A stretch of 25,385 nucleotides of DNA, from IMG/VR virus record IMGVR_UViG_3300027771_000091, positions 1 to 25,385 of that record. One strand, written 5' to 3'. The DNA is from a virus. The position numbers and the translations under genes are program-made. The notes under the pieces were generated by a model. It was given only the letters and a program-made list of their open reading frames with translations, did no database searches and was not told where the DNA came from. Shown piece by piece: positions 1 through 5,696 of the stretch; position 1 is the first letter of the stretch, and the number at the start of each line of letters is the position of its first letter.

Positions 1-379
1 ATTTATCTTTACTATCCCAATCCCAAGCAGGAACTTTATCATTACTATAATTGTTAATATCCCAATTACGATTAGAAGCCCAATCTTTCAGTTTGGTTTC
101 TAGCTTTTGAGAAGCGTCTCTTAACTTGGTTCTTTTAGCATTAAGTAATTTATCAATACTATCAAAAAAAGTATTGTAATCACTTTCTGCCATGTCAACT
201 GCTTTCAAATCCTTTTCAACTTGAAGCGTTTTAGTGAAGCTACCAAAGTTTTTTTCACTAGTCTCTCTGATTTCTGCAAGGTGCATACTTTCAATAGCTT
301 GTATTTTAGTTTGGAACTTACTATTAAGTTTATTTTCCCAATACTCTTTATTGTCTTTGCTTATTTGTTTTGTGCTCAT
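1..379 (-). CDS. Partial coiled-coil-like protein, unknown function (runs off left edge)
   Basis: An open frame reads leftward from ATG at 379 to the window edge, giving 126 residues with no stop, so the C-terminus lies outside. A GGAGC ribosome binding site sits about 6 bases before the ATG. The protein begins MSTKQISKDNKEYWENKL and is rich in Lys, Glu, Ser and Thr with helical, coiled-coil-like heptads, then ends near the edge in a Trp/Asn/Asp-rich stretch (WASNRNWDINNYSND). No domain is recognised. It is the first gene behind the leftward promoter-like repeat at 447-482, so it probably starts its own transcription unit. A scaffold-type or other virion role is possible but not shown. Confidence 0.75.
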   Translation of the reverse strand, partial: MSTKQISKDNKEYWENKLNSKFQTKIQAIESMHLAEIRETSEKNFGSFTKTLQVEKDLKAVDMAESDYNTFFDSIDKLLNAKRTKLRDASQKLETKLKDWASNRNWDINNYSNDKVPAWDWDSKDK

Positions 380-446
380 TTTTATTGCTCCGTTTTTATT
401 GTTAGTTAAGGAATGTCCTCAATGAAATATATTCAGAGAACACTCC

Positions 447-482
447 GATATCTTATGTATATGGGATATATTAAGAAGTCAA
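447..482 (-). promoter_or_regulatory. Promoter-like repeat, copy 1 (leftward)
   Basis: This 36-bp block matches 5149-5184 at 31 of 36 positions without gaps. Read leftward it starts with TTGACTT, a perfect -35-like hexamer plus one base, and continues through a TATATCCCATATA core to TATACA and TAAGATATC. TATACA lies 15 bp after TTGACT and could serve as the -10 box; TAAGAT lies 21 bp after it. The next leftward start codon is at 379, leaving a leader of about 60 bases. The flanks are pure AT-rich intergenic DNA, so conservation of this block stands out. A host sigma-70-type promoter, possibly overlapped by a repressor site, is inferred. Confidence 0.6.
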
Positions 483-620
483 GCGTTAAATTAAAATAAA
501 AAAAATAATAAAATAACAAAAATTATAAAGGGTATAGGGTAAAAAATTAATACTCTTACTATAAAAGCTAAAAAATTATCCATAGCAACAAAGATATACG
601 TTAAAAAAATTATTACAAGA

Positions 621-956
621 TTAAACTTTTATTTTTCTAATAGATTGAATTACTGATGTTGGAATAATTGTAGTATTACCAACATTATCAAATGTTGGTT
701 TTTCTTTAGTCTCTATATAATCTGTAAAAATTCTTGTTATACCATTAGATTGATTTAACAGATAACCTTTGGAAACACACACAGGTAATTTTTCTTTATT
801 TAAATCTTTTGTACTACTCCAACCTGCGTCCCCCTCAATATCCAACCACCTTATCTCAACGAAAGGATATTGTAAAATATCATTGCCTAAATTCTTAAAA
901 TTAAAATTTAAAATTTTTGATTTTTGTAATTTTTTATTTTTCATAAATTCCCACAT
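621..956 (-). CDS. Conserved hypothetical phage protein, 111 aa
   Basis: The frame gives a compact protein with a distinctive centre: VEIRWLDIEGDAGWSS (about residues 33-48), then VCVSKGYLL, a tyrosine-containing IFTDYIE segment and a C-terminal IPTSVIQSIRKIKV. This beta-rich arrangement resembles small hypothetical proteins I know from marine phages, but no function is assigned. The first ATG (956) lies in the second unit of a 33-bp tandem duplication, six bases after the stop of a micro-ORF (963-989). An in-frame ATG at 944 (MKNKKLQ) with GGGAA upstream is an alternative start. About 240 bases of AT-rich non-coding DNA follow to the left, including the promoter-like repeat at 447-482. Confidence 0.72.
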   Translation of the reverse strand: MWEFMKNKKLQKSKILNFNFKNLGNDILQYPFVEIRWLDIEGDAGWSSTKDLNKEKLPVCVSKGYLLNQSNGITRIFTDYIETKEKPTFDNVGNTTIIPTSVIQSIRKIKV

Positions 957-1005
957 AAGGCTTCAAAGTTTTGAAAATAATTCCCACATATAACCTCAAA
1001 GTTTT
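940..1005 (-). repeat. 33-bp tandem duplication with nested micro-ORFs
   Basis: Two adjacent 33-bp units (973-1005 and 940-972) both begin AAAACTTTGA on the minus strand and share TATGTGGGAATT. The period is eleven codons, so every frame is preserved. In one frame ATG at 1008 overlaps the previous stop as ATGA and reads 24 residues (KTLRLYVGI..KTLKPYVGI) to 934, with AAGG upstream. In another frame unit 1 encodes an octapeptide MWELFSKL (963-989) preceded by GAGG, ending six bases before the 111-aa gene's ATG, which unit 2 supplies. Either or both could be translated; no product is known. Confidence 0.6.
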
Positions 1006-1100
1006 CATTTCTTTACCTTAAATTTATTGTCAATTACTACGCTTACAATACCAACAGAAGTATGCAAATGTTTGTTGTGAACTTCATTAAATACTTGCAT
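1005..1100 (-). CDS. Small protein of 31 aa, unknown function
   Basis: The frame from ATG at 1100 encodes MQVFNEVHNKHLHTSVGIVS followed by VVIDNKFKVKK. It begins ten bases after the terminase small-subunit stop and ends in a TGA that forms an ATGA overlap with the micro-ORF starting at 1008, which fits tight phage gene packing. Reading the frame further upstream would run it into the terminase gene in another frame with no good start, so the short form is preferred. The sequence shows no membrane segment or known motif. The spacing and plausible composition argue for a real gene; the short length keeps confidence moderate. Confidence 0.45.
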   Translation of the reverse strand: MQVFNEVHNKHLHTSVGIVSVVIDNKFKVKK

Positions 1101-1110
1101 AAAATTACCG

Positions 1111-1620
1111 TCATTTATTAAGTTCTTCTGGCGTAACGTCAATAATGTTTTTAGCTTCTCCAATTTTTCCTTCAAGCTCGGTAAGCCTACTTTCAAGTTG
1201 TTCACGACTCATTCCCTCCAATCCAACATGGGTTACTTCTTTTTTATCTATAAAAAATCCTGCCATCTGTCCGCTACGATATTCTGCATTTACGGCAACA
1301 GAGAATTGTTTTTTATCTTCTGCTTTTTTACTTAGTGTCTCAAACCTTTTATATTTTTTAAGCTTGTCCCCTTCGTGTTTTTTTAATTCTTGAGCATATT
1401 TCATTTCCATATAACGCACAACGTGGGGGTTTTTATTTGGATCAGTTAGTCTGCTGGCGATTTCTGTGGGCCCTTCTTTTTTAATAGAATTATATCCTGC
1501 CCTTGATGCAGCTTCAGTTTTAGAGATCTCTCCCCAGTTACTAACATATATATCTACAAAGGCCTTTTGCTTTAATGTGAGCTCAGCAGTAGATTTTAAA
1601 GTATTTTTTCTTTTAGTCAT
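1111..1620 (-). CDS. terS: Terminase small subunit
   Basis: This 169-aa protein should recognise the packaging site and hand concatemeric DNA to the large terminase. Residues about 15-60 carry the typical opening of phage small terminases: LTLKQKAFVDIYVSNW, then KTEAASRAGYN and a later NPHVVRYMEMK, matching the LTxKQxxFVxxY...A..AGY...NPxV pattern of the Terminase_2 family. The remainder is charged and helical, ending in a coiled-coil-like LESRLTELEGKI stretch suited to oligomer formation. AGGT lies seven bases before the ATG. The large subunit is not adjacent, which is unusual; it may lie beyond the left edge or elsewhere. The 409-bp non-coding block directly upstream is a candidate recognition site. 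Confidence 0.75.
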   Translation of the reverse strand: MTKRKNTLKSTAELTLKQKAFVDIYVSNWGEISKTEAASRAGYNSIKKEGPTEIASRLTDPNKNPHVVRYMEMKYAQELKKHEGDKLKKYKRFETLSKKAEDKKQFSVAVNAEYRSGQMAGFFIDKKEVTHVGLEGMSREQLESRLTELEGKIGEAKNIIDVTPEELNK

Positions 1621-1715
1621 CTTGACCTGTTATATCATAATTTTTCCCTAATACACTTTACTACAAACTATTTTTTTATTTTTTTATTACAGTGAAAGGC
1701 CTCAAGAAGTATATT

Positions 1716-1734
1716 TTCCTAGAACTACTAGGAA
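1716..1734. promoter_or_regulatory. Inverted repeat TTCCTAG-N5-CTAGGAA
   Basis: Perfect 7-bp arms (1716-1722 and 1728-1734) flank AACTA. Further TCCTAG copies follow at 1749-1754 and 1792-1797, and CTAGGA at 1857-1862. The arrangement looks like a multi-site binding region for a dimeric DNA-binding protein; the small terminase subunit encoded next door, or a repressor, are candidates. Confidence 0.4.
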
Positions 1735-1997
1735 TCTTCCCAGTGTTTTCCTAGTCTATTTTGCTCTAGAAGTATTATATATCAACGTTTTTCCTAGTTT
1801 CCCAGAGAAAAACCCTTACAAACTTTTTTTTATTTTTTTTTTTCTAAGGAAGTGTACTAGGAGAGAGAACCGTGAGCCGTGGTCACTGTGTCATTGACCT
1901 ATATTAAAGATTGACGTATCCCGTTCCAGGCATTAAAGTTATATCGAGTTATGTTTTTATCATTATCATAATCTCATTGTTAGTTAGATATGTTAAA

Positions 1998-2029
1998 TCT
2001 GCAGTTGAGAATTGCTCCCCAACTGCAGA
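1998..2029 (-). terminator. Stem-loop directly after the 157-aa gene
   Basis: TCTGCAGTTG and CAACTGCAGA form a perfect 10-bp stem around a 12-base loop, immediately next to the leftward gene's stop (TAG at 2030-2032). On the leftward transcript the stem is followed by ATTTAAC, not a proper U-run, so it may stabilise the mRNA end or act as a processing site and not as a standard intrinsic terminator. Confidence 0.4.
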
Positions 2030-2503
2030 CTACATTTCAATAGATAAATCTTTTAAGAATTTAGTAACATAAACATTATCAGCCATCATGATCTGTCTAC
2101 GTTTATTTTCTACATTACGTCTAAGTTCACGTCTGTAATCTAAGTTAGTTTCAACTTTTAATCTTTGAAATAATTTATCGTATTCATGCCATAATAAATG
2201 TCTTCTTTTAAATTTTATATCACCTTTAGTCAGGGCCTTATAATATCTATAACGTACATCTTCTGGTTCCCATCCAGCCCACCAACAAATTTGTTCAAAA
2301 TCTAAGGACTCTGCAATCCAGTAGTGAGCGTCACACTTATTTAAGCTTGGCTTACGGTCTCCAGATTCAGTTCTAGTATCTTCAAAAGCATTTAAAATTA
2401 CATGTCTCCACAACTTCTGCTCATTACAAACATGATTTTCGCTTGTAATATCAGACGTTATTTTAATGCCCATAAGTCTTAATAAGTCTACTGAGTAGAG
2501 CAC
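2030..2503 (-). CDS. Conserved hypothetical protein rich in Trp and Arg, 157 aa
   Basis: I do not recognise a named family, though proteins of this style (LWRHVILNAFEDTR, then AHYWIAESLDFEQICWW and RRELRR) are familiar from marine phages. It is mostly helical, with a Trp-rich centre (WIAESLDFEQICWWAGWEPE, about residues 62-81) and an Arg-rich region (about 123-136), which would suit nucleic-acid or virion binding. The listed start is GTG at 2503 with AAAGG about nine bases upstream; it overlaps the preceding gene by 41 bp. ATG at 2473 (MGIKITSD) would reduce the overlap to 11 bp but has a weaker ribosome site. A strong hairpin follows the stop. Confidence 0.7.
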   Translation of the reverse strand: MLYSVDLLRLMGIKITSDITSENHVCNEQKLWRHVILNAFEDTRTESGDRKPSLNKCDAHYWIAESLDFEQICWWAGWEPEDVRYRYYKALTKGDIKFKRRHLLWHEYDKLFQRLKVETNLDYRRELRRNVENKRRQIMMADNVYVTKFLKDLSIEM

Positions 2504-2678
2504 GATAATGGCCTTTCGATTTTTTAAAGTTTAATCGAGTGGCGATCTCAAAATGTTCATGTACATCATCAATTAATATTGTAATGGCTGCGCCTTGTAA
2601 ATTTTCTTCTGCAATGTGTTCGGTTATCTCATTAAAGTCTAGCTGAGACTCTTCCTTACTATAGTTGTCAGCCATCAT
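2463..2678 (-). CDS. Small hypothetical protein, 71 aa
   Basis: The protein starts MMADNYSKEESQLDFNEI and continues as an acidic helical protein ending LLSRLIKTYGH. AGAGG lies 5-6 bases before the ATG at 2678, a good ribosome site, and the start overlaps the preceding gene by 11 bp, so translation is probably coupled. No domain, membrane segment or signal peptide is visible. It belongs to a run of four overlapping small genes (3145 to 2030) between the sigma-like gene and the terminase block. Function unknown. Confidence 0.6.
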   Translation of the reverse strand: MMADNYSKEESQLDFNEITEHIAEENLQGAAITILIDDVHEHFEIATRLNFKKSKGHYRALLSRLIKTYGH

Positions 2679-2964
2679 AATTAACCTCTTTACTATAGTC
2701 TTTAAATTGTATTACGTTATCTTTGTATTTAACTTTATCTTTTTTAGTTAACTTCTTATGTACCTTATCACCTTTGTGCATAACAAATAAATCATTGGAG
2801 TCTTCTAAAAACCTACCATCCATTGAGTTATAGCCGAAATTAACGCCATGCATTAATGCAAATAATACAGACTGCAGCTTACCATACTGCCTCTCATTAA
2901 AATTTTTTGAGGCATCTATTAAGACCTTAGTTAGATCAGTGATACCACCCTTTTTCTCTGCCAT
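2668..2964 (-). CDS. Small hypothetical protein, 98 aa
   Basis: Residues 1-45 form a likely helical domain (GGITDLTKVLIDASKNFNER, then LQSVLFALMHGVNF), followed by a very Lys-rich C-terminal half (VHKKLTKKDKVKYKDN). The basic tail could contact nucleic acid, but no family is recognised. The start at 2964 overlaps the zinc-finger gene by 29 bp and GGGA lies about eight bases upstream. Part of the same overlapping leftward operon as its neighbours. Confidence 0.6.
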   Translation of the reverse strand: MAEKKGGITDLTKVLIDASKNFNERQYGKLQSVLFALMHGVNFGYNSMDGRFLEDSNDLFVMHKGDKVHKKLTKKDKVKYKDNVIQFKDYSKEVNYDG

Positions 2965-3145
2965 TTATGTAATCCCACGCTACTTTAAATAATAATACTT
3001 GTTGAGCTTCTGATGATGAGCCGTGGTTCGTTATTCCTGATCCATTGCAAATGATACAAGATACAAAACTATGACTAAAAGTTTTTATTTTACCTGTACC
3101 TTTACAGTCGGTACATATCTTGTGGTTGCGTAATAGTTTAGTCAT
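2936..3145 (-). CDS. DnaJ-type zinc-binding small protein (two CxxCxGxG-like motifs)
   Basis: This 69-aa protein carries CTDCKGTGKI and, about fifteen residues later, CIICNGSGI: a pair of CxxCxGxG motifs like one zinc site of the DnaJ central domain. The rest (SEAQQVLLFKVAWDYINGRE) is helical and has no J-domain, so it is not a co-chaperone by itself. Small phage proteins of this kind may bind zinc and nucleic acid or protein partners. ATG at 3145 is used as the start; a TTG eight codons upstream would only add a few unlikely residues. No clear ribosome site precedes either. It is first in the four-gene overlapping cluster. Confidence 0.65.
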   Translation of the reverse strand: MTKLLRNHKICTDCKGTGKIKTFSHSFVSCIICNGSGITNHGSSSEAQQVLLFKVAWDYINGREKGWYH

Positions 3146-3229
3146 ATAAAAATTTTGCTTGTGTTGCAAGTCTTTATTATAAACTAATTAAGGTCGTGGG
3201 TACAAGGTAGATGGAAAATTATTTTTTCA

Positions 3230-3928
3230 TTAATTTAAATGTTTTTTACTTAACCGTTCTAAAAAAGAATCATCCATATCCATATCTGCATCATCTTCTT
3301 TTTTAATTTTTTTTAAATGATTAGGTAAATTTTTTATATTAAATACTTCATCTGCACCTGATTTTAATATTTTTCTCATAACATTCGGATGGGACATTCT
3401 ACGTTTAGCTCTAGCAAGGATCTGTCTAACTCTTTCTGTAGATACTCCAAAAGTTGTAGCAATTTGTGCTAACGTTTGTTCATGGCCATCATCAAAACCA
3501 AACTTCATTTTAAGCATGGCAGCTTCTCTAGATCCAAGGCCCATCTCAATTGCATAACGAATATTATTTTTTGCATCCTGTTCAATCATTTTCGTCTCTT
3601 GATTCACAGCTGGGTTAATAAGTGCTTTAAGATCTTCTTCTTTAACTTTAATTTCAAAAGATCTTTTATTAAATCCTTTCATTTGTCTAGGTGTAAAACA
3701 ATCTTCAAACTCTGCTCCTAAAGCTTTTAAAAGTTGGTCACATATATAACATAACTCACCATTATCTTTAATAGGTTTAAGTTTACCACTAATTAATTCT
3801 GTTGTTCTTTGGTATTCTAGTTTTTGTGCTTCACAAAATTTCCTAACACTGACATACCCTTGGTCTTCAATTAGTTTTAGTATTCGTTCGTTTCTTATTG
3901 TTATCTTAACTCTATAATCATTTGTCAT
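3230..3928 (-). CDS. HTH plus sigma-70 region 4 regulator
   Basis: The 232-aa protein joins two DNA-binding parts. Residues about 25-78 look like a Cro/XRE-type helix-turn-helix (SVRKFCEAQKLEYQRTTELI, then LKALGAEFEDCFTP). Residues about 130-185 match sigma-70 region 4: an RE-aML-MKFGFDDG start, then TLAQIATTFGVSTERVRQIL and AKRRMSHP, which recognises the -35 element and contacts the RNA polymerase flap. Sigma regions 2 and 3 are absent, so it cannot melt promoters alone; it may act as an appropriator or anti-sigma-like switch of host polymerase. The C-terminus is strongly acidic and Met/Asp-rich (DDADMDMDDSFLE). AGAGGT precedes the ATG, and a 14-bp dyad lies 23 bases upstream. Confidence 0.78.
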   Translation of the reverse strand: MTNDYRVKITIRNERILKLIEDQGYVSVRKFCEAQKLEYQRTTELISGKLKPIKDNGELCYICDQLLKALGAEFEDCFTPRQMKGFNKRSFEIKVKEEDLKALINPAVNQETKMIEQDAKNNIRYAIEMGLGSREAAMLKMKFGFDDGHEQTLAQIATTFGVSTERVRQILARAKRRMSHPNVMRKILKSGADEVFNIKNLPNHLKKIKKEDDADMDMDDSFLERLSKKHLN

Positions 3929-3950
3929 TTTTTACCTCTTAGTTATTTTC

Positions 3951-3964
3951 TGCTAAACTTAGCA
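3951..3964. promoter_or_regulatory. Dyad TGCTAA-AC-TTAGCA before the sigma-like gene
   Basis: Perfect 6-bp arms around two bases lie in the 82-bp gap between the 77-aa gene to the right and the regulator at 3928. The dyad sits 23 bases before the regulator's ATG, just upstream of its ribosome site. A site of this size fits an HTH dimer, so autoregulation by the XRE-like domain is a reasonable guess. Confidence 0.35.
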
Positions 3965-4010
3965 AACTGAGATAACCCTGCAATAACTTTTTTTATAGGA
4001 CTATCCCATA

Positions 4011-4244
4011 TTAATTCTCAATGTATTCTTTCCTACTGGCATCCCTCATCTTCAAGAATTTAAACTTAGCAATCTTTAACATTCTTTCAAACAAAGATTC
4101 TGCTTTAAATGTTTTAACTACATTCATGACCTTGCCATTAACAATAAAAGTAAGCGTGTTAGTGGCATGGTCTAATTCAACAGTAAACAATTCTTTAGCT
4201 TTGATTCGAGTATCAATTCTTTTTAGATCGTTTTCCGTCATCAT
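4011..4244 (-). CDS. Small hypothetical protein, 77 aa
   Basis: The protein starts MMTENDLKRIDTRIKAKELF and contains a beta hairpin-like stretch (TVELDHATNTLTFIVNGKVM) followed by a basic helical tail. ATG at 4244 is chosen because GGAG lies at ideal spacing (GGAGATAGTAATG); an ATG twelve bases upstream at 4256 overlaps that ribosome site and is less likely. The gene overlaps the end of the preceding one by 32 bp. No domain is recognised. A long open frame on the opposite strand here is judged a shadow. Confidence 0.55.
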   Translation of the reverse strand: MMTENDLKRIDTRIKAKELFTVELDHATNTLTFIVNGKVMNVVKTFKAESLFERMLKIAKFKFLKMRDASRKEYIEN

Positions 4245-4440
4245 TACTATCTCCATTTAATAATTTGTTTACCAAAGTTTCTGTAGATATTTTTTGTTTT
4301 TTAGCCTCATATTCTACATGACTGTGTATTAACTTAGATATCATGGCTCCTGGGGCCCTAAACTTTTCCTTACATATTGCTTTGAGTAAGGAATAATCTT
4401 TCTTTTTAACTGCTACCGATTTCCATTTTTCAACATTCAT
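4213..4440 (-). CDS. Possible ribbon-helix-helix-type small DNA-binding protein
   Basis: The 75-aa protein has a short N-terminal strand (WKSVAVKKKDYSLL), a helix (LLKAICKEKFRAPGAMI) and a second helix (SKLIHSHVEYEAKK), the order expected of ribbon-helix-helix proteins of the Arc/CopG class, which act as dimeric repressors. The conserved turn is not a textbook match, so this is tentative. The C-terminus is Ser/Asp/Lys-rich and probably disordered. GGAG lies nine bases before the ATG, which overlaps the preceding gene by 11 bp. Confidence 0.5.
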   Translation of the reverse strand: MNVEKWKSVAVKKKDYSLLKAICKEKFRAPGAMISKLIHSHVEYEAKKQKISTETLVNKLLNGDSNDDGKRSKKN

Positions 4441-4873
4441 TTTTAATCTCCATATCTTTTGTTAATAATAAAGGTTCCTCTGTTGCTAATTTGCCTAAAG
4501 CTAAAGTTGTTAAACCTAAAGCTTCTGTGAGTTTTTTATTCTCATCCTTAAGTTTTTTTATATTAGCTTGAAGTATATCAAGGTTTTTAAATAAACCTTT
4601 TCTTGCTTCTTCTAGTTTTCCAAGTGCATCTAAATTGCCTTCTGGTTGTTCCCCTAAAGGTAGTACATCTTTTATTTCACTTATGTTTATTGTCATTTGT
4701 TTCTCCTTATATTTTTTATCTAATCTTCTTTTTTCAAAGGGCTCAGCTAATGTCATCTTCATCTCTCTAAAAAAAGCTTCTACCTTTTTTATATAACCTA
4801 AAGGTAAATCATCTAAGTTATTTTCATGGTAAGCGTTAGCCCAACCATAGCCTGTTGTTTTTATCTTACTCAT
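4430..4873 (-). CDS. Coiled-coil protein with a possible internal start, 147 aa
   Basis: Residues 1-58 form a basic domain (GYGWANAYHENNLDDLPL, then VEAFFREMKMTL), and residues about 80-120 form a clear coiled coil (LEEARKGLFKNLDILQANIK, LKDENKKLTEALGL). GGAG precedes the first ATG. A second, stronger ribosome site, AAGGAG six bases before an in-frame ATG at 4696 (MTINISEIKDVLPL), could give an 88-aa form containing only the coiled-coil part. The two halves could also be a fusion of two formerly separate genes. Function unknown. Confidence 0.65.
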   Translation of the reverse strand: MSKIKTTGYGWANAYHENNLDDLPLGYIKKVEAFFREMKMTLAEPFEKRRLDKKYKEKQMTINISEIKDVLPLGEQPEGNLDALGKLEEARKGLFKNLDILQANIKKLKDENKKLTEALGLTTLALGKLATEEPLLLTKDMEIKNEC

Positions 4874-5112
4874 TTTAAATTTATCTCCTTATCTCTTCTA
4901 CCAGGTATTGATGCACGTATCATTGGTGGATCAGTTAACCCATCCATAGCATCTATATAAACTTCTAGTGGACCTGCATTAGTTTTCATGGTTACATAAC
5001 AACATCCTTTCATTCTTATGTCAAAATGAATGCCTTTGGCATAACGATCTTCAGATCCGTTATGTCTACGGATTGCCATATGTTTTTTAGTTCTTCTAGT
5101 TCTTCTAGCCAT
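4870..5112 (-). CDS. Small basic hypothetical protein, 80 aa
   Basis: The N-terminus is highly basic (MARRTRRTKKHMAIRRH), followed by a compact beta-rich part (IHFDIRMKGCCYVTMKTN, then LEVYIDAMDGL). The basic arm suggests nucleic-acid binding. TAGGAGATAAAAGAT before the ATG is a strong ribosome site, making 5112 the best start; it overlaps the next gene by 4 bp. This is the first gene behind the promoter-like repeat at 5149-5184 and so probably leads the leftward unit 5112 to 621. Confidence 0.65.
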   Translation of the reverse strand: MARRTRRTKKHMAIRRHNGSEDRYAKGIHFDIRMKGCCYVTMKTNAGPLEVYIDAMDGLTDPPMIRASIPGRRDKEINLK

Positions 5113-5148
5113 ATCTTTTATCTCCTATTGTTTTGTCATTGTTAATAT

Positions 5149-5184
5149 GATATCTTACTTATATGGGATATAATTAAAAGTCAA
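5149..5184 (-). promoter_or_regulatory. Promoter-like repeat, copy 2 (between divergent genes)
   Basis: This block matches 447-482 at 31 of 36 positions. Read leftward it has TTGACTT, the TATATCCCATATA core, TATAAG at 15 bp spacing and TAAGATATC, about 36 bases from the start codon at 5112. Read rightward it contains TATAAT at 5170-5175, but that is only eight bases before the ATG at 5184, so a rightward role would have to use a different -10 upstream. The first base of that ATG is the last base of the repeat. Confidence 0.6.
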
Positions 5185-5402
5185 TGATTAAAATTTATTT
5201 AATAATGTTTATGTGCAGCACAACTCCAGGTAATGACTGTCAAAAAATACCTACTCCTGTTGAAGAATTTAGAGATACATATGAGTGTACTATAGCTGGA
5301 TATGGCTATTCTATAGATATTATAAAGAGTTTATCTAAGGAATTTGTTAATAAATATGGTGCTCATACTAAATTTGTTTGTAAGCCAAGCCCTACTATTT
5401 GA
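5184..5402 (+). CDS. Short Cys-patterned, possibly exported protein, 72 aa
   Basis: First gene of a four-gene plus-strand cassette. A short hydrophobic N-terminus (MIKIYLIMFMC) could be a minimal signal or membrane-associating segment, followed by cysteines at 11, 19, 35 and 66. The next gene has cysteines at 11, 21, 35 and 64 with the same MIK start and a shared EC at 34-35, so the two appear to be diverged paralogues. Disulfide bonding outside the cytoplasm would fit but is not shown. There is no ribosome site before the ATG. Unknown family. Confidence 0.6.
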   Translation: MIKIYLIMFMCSTTPGNDCQKIPTPVEEFRDTYECTIAGYGYSIDIIKSLSKEFVNKYGAHTKFVCKPSPTI

Positions 5403-5438
5403 CAACAATTTATAAATAAGTAGATTTAAACTAATATT

Positions 5439-5696
5439 GTGATTAAATTTATATTACTTACTACCTTTTGTTTAACCTACTCAAATGGTGAAACAAAGTG
5501 TAGTCAATACCTTAGAGATAACCTCTCAGATGCTCAAGAATGTAGATCTATGGCTAAAGCTATAGGTACAGCTCAAAAACATAAGATTGAAGGATTAGGT
5601 GGCTCTATGGCCTCTTACGAGGTAAGTTGTTTAGCTGTTGACAGTAAGGGCCTTGATATTGACCAGACCTTCAAAATATCTTATAATATCTTATGA
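5439..5696 (+). CDS. Paralogue of the preceding Cys-patterned protein, 85 aa
   Basis: The GTG start gives MIKFILLTTFCLTYSNGETK, a short hydrophobic N-terminus followed by a soluble part with cysteines at 11, 21, 35 and 64. The pattern parallels the neighbour at 5184-5402, including EC at 34-35 and a late hydrophobic-x-Cys. The middle is helical (CRSMAKAIGTAQKHKIEG). A clear ribosome site is missing. The stop overlaps the next gene as ATGA, so translation is probably coupled to it. Function unknown; a role at the cell envelope is only a guess from the N-terminus. Confidence 0.6.
   Translation: MIKFILLTTFCLTYSNGETKCSQYLRDNLSDAQECRSMAKAIGTAQKHKIEGLGGSMASYEVSCLAVDSKGLDIDQTFKISYNIL

Larger units (their letters stand above)
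1621..2029. other. 409-bp non-coding block before the terminase gene
   Basis: No credible gene is visible on either strand. The block contains two long T-rich tracts (about 1668-1687 and 1821-1845), three TCCTAG and two CTAGGA hexamers between 1717 and 1862, a heptad pair ACCGTGA-GCCGTGG (1869-1882), a GGTCA...TGACC inverted repeat (1881-1899) and a hairpin beside the next gene (1998-2029). Such clustered short repeats beside a terminase gene suggest a packaging, replication-start or regulatory region. This is inference from position and repeat density only. Confidence 0.6.

Noticed and set aside
1005-1205. Longer version (66 aa) of the 31-aa gene
   Set aside because: The extra 35 codons overlap the terminase gene in another frame and have no good start signal; the short form after the terminase stop fits the local spacing.
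4001-4015. Possible third copy of the TATCCCATAT core
   Set aside because: Only the short core is shared; it lacks TTGACTT and the rest of the 36-bp repeat and points the other way.
4021-4260. Plus-strand frame overlapping the 77-aa gene
   Set aside because: The minus-strand gene has an ideal ribosome site and operon overlaps, whereas this frame has neither.
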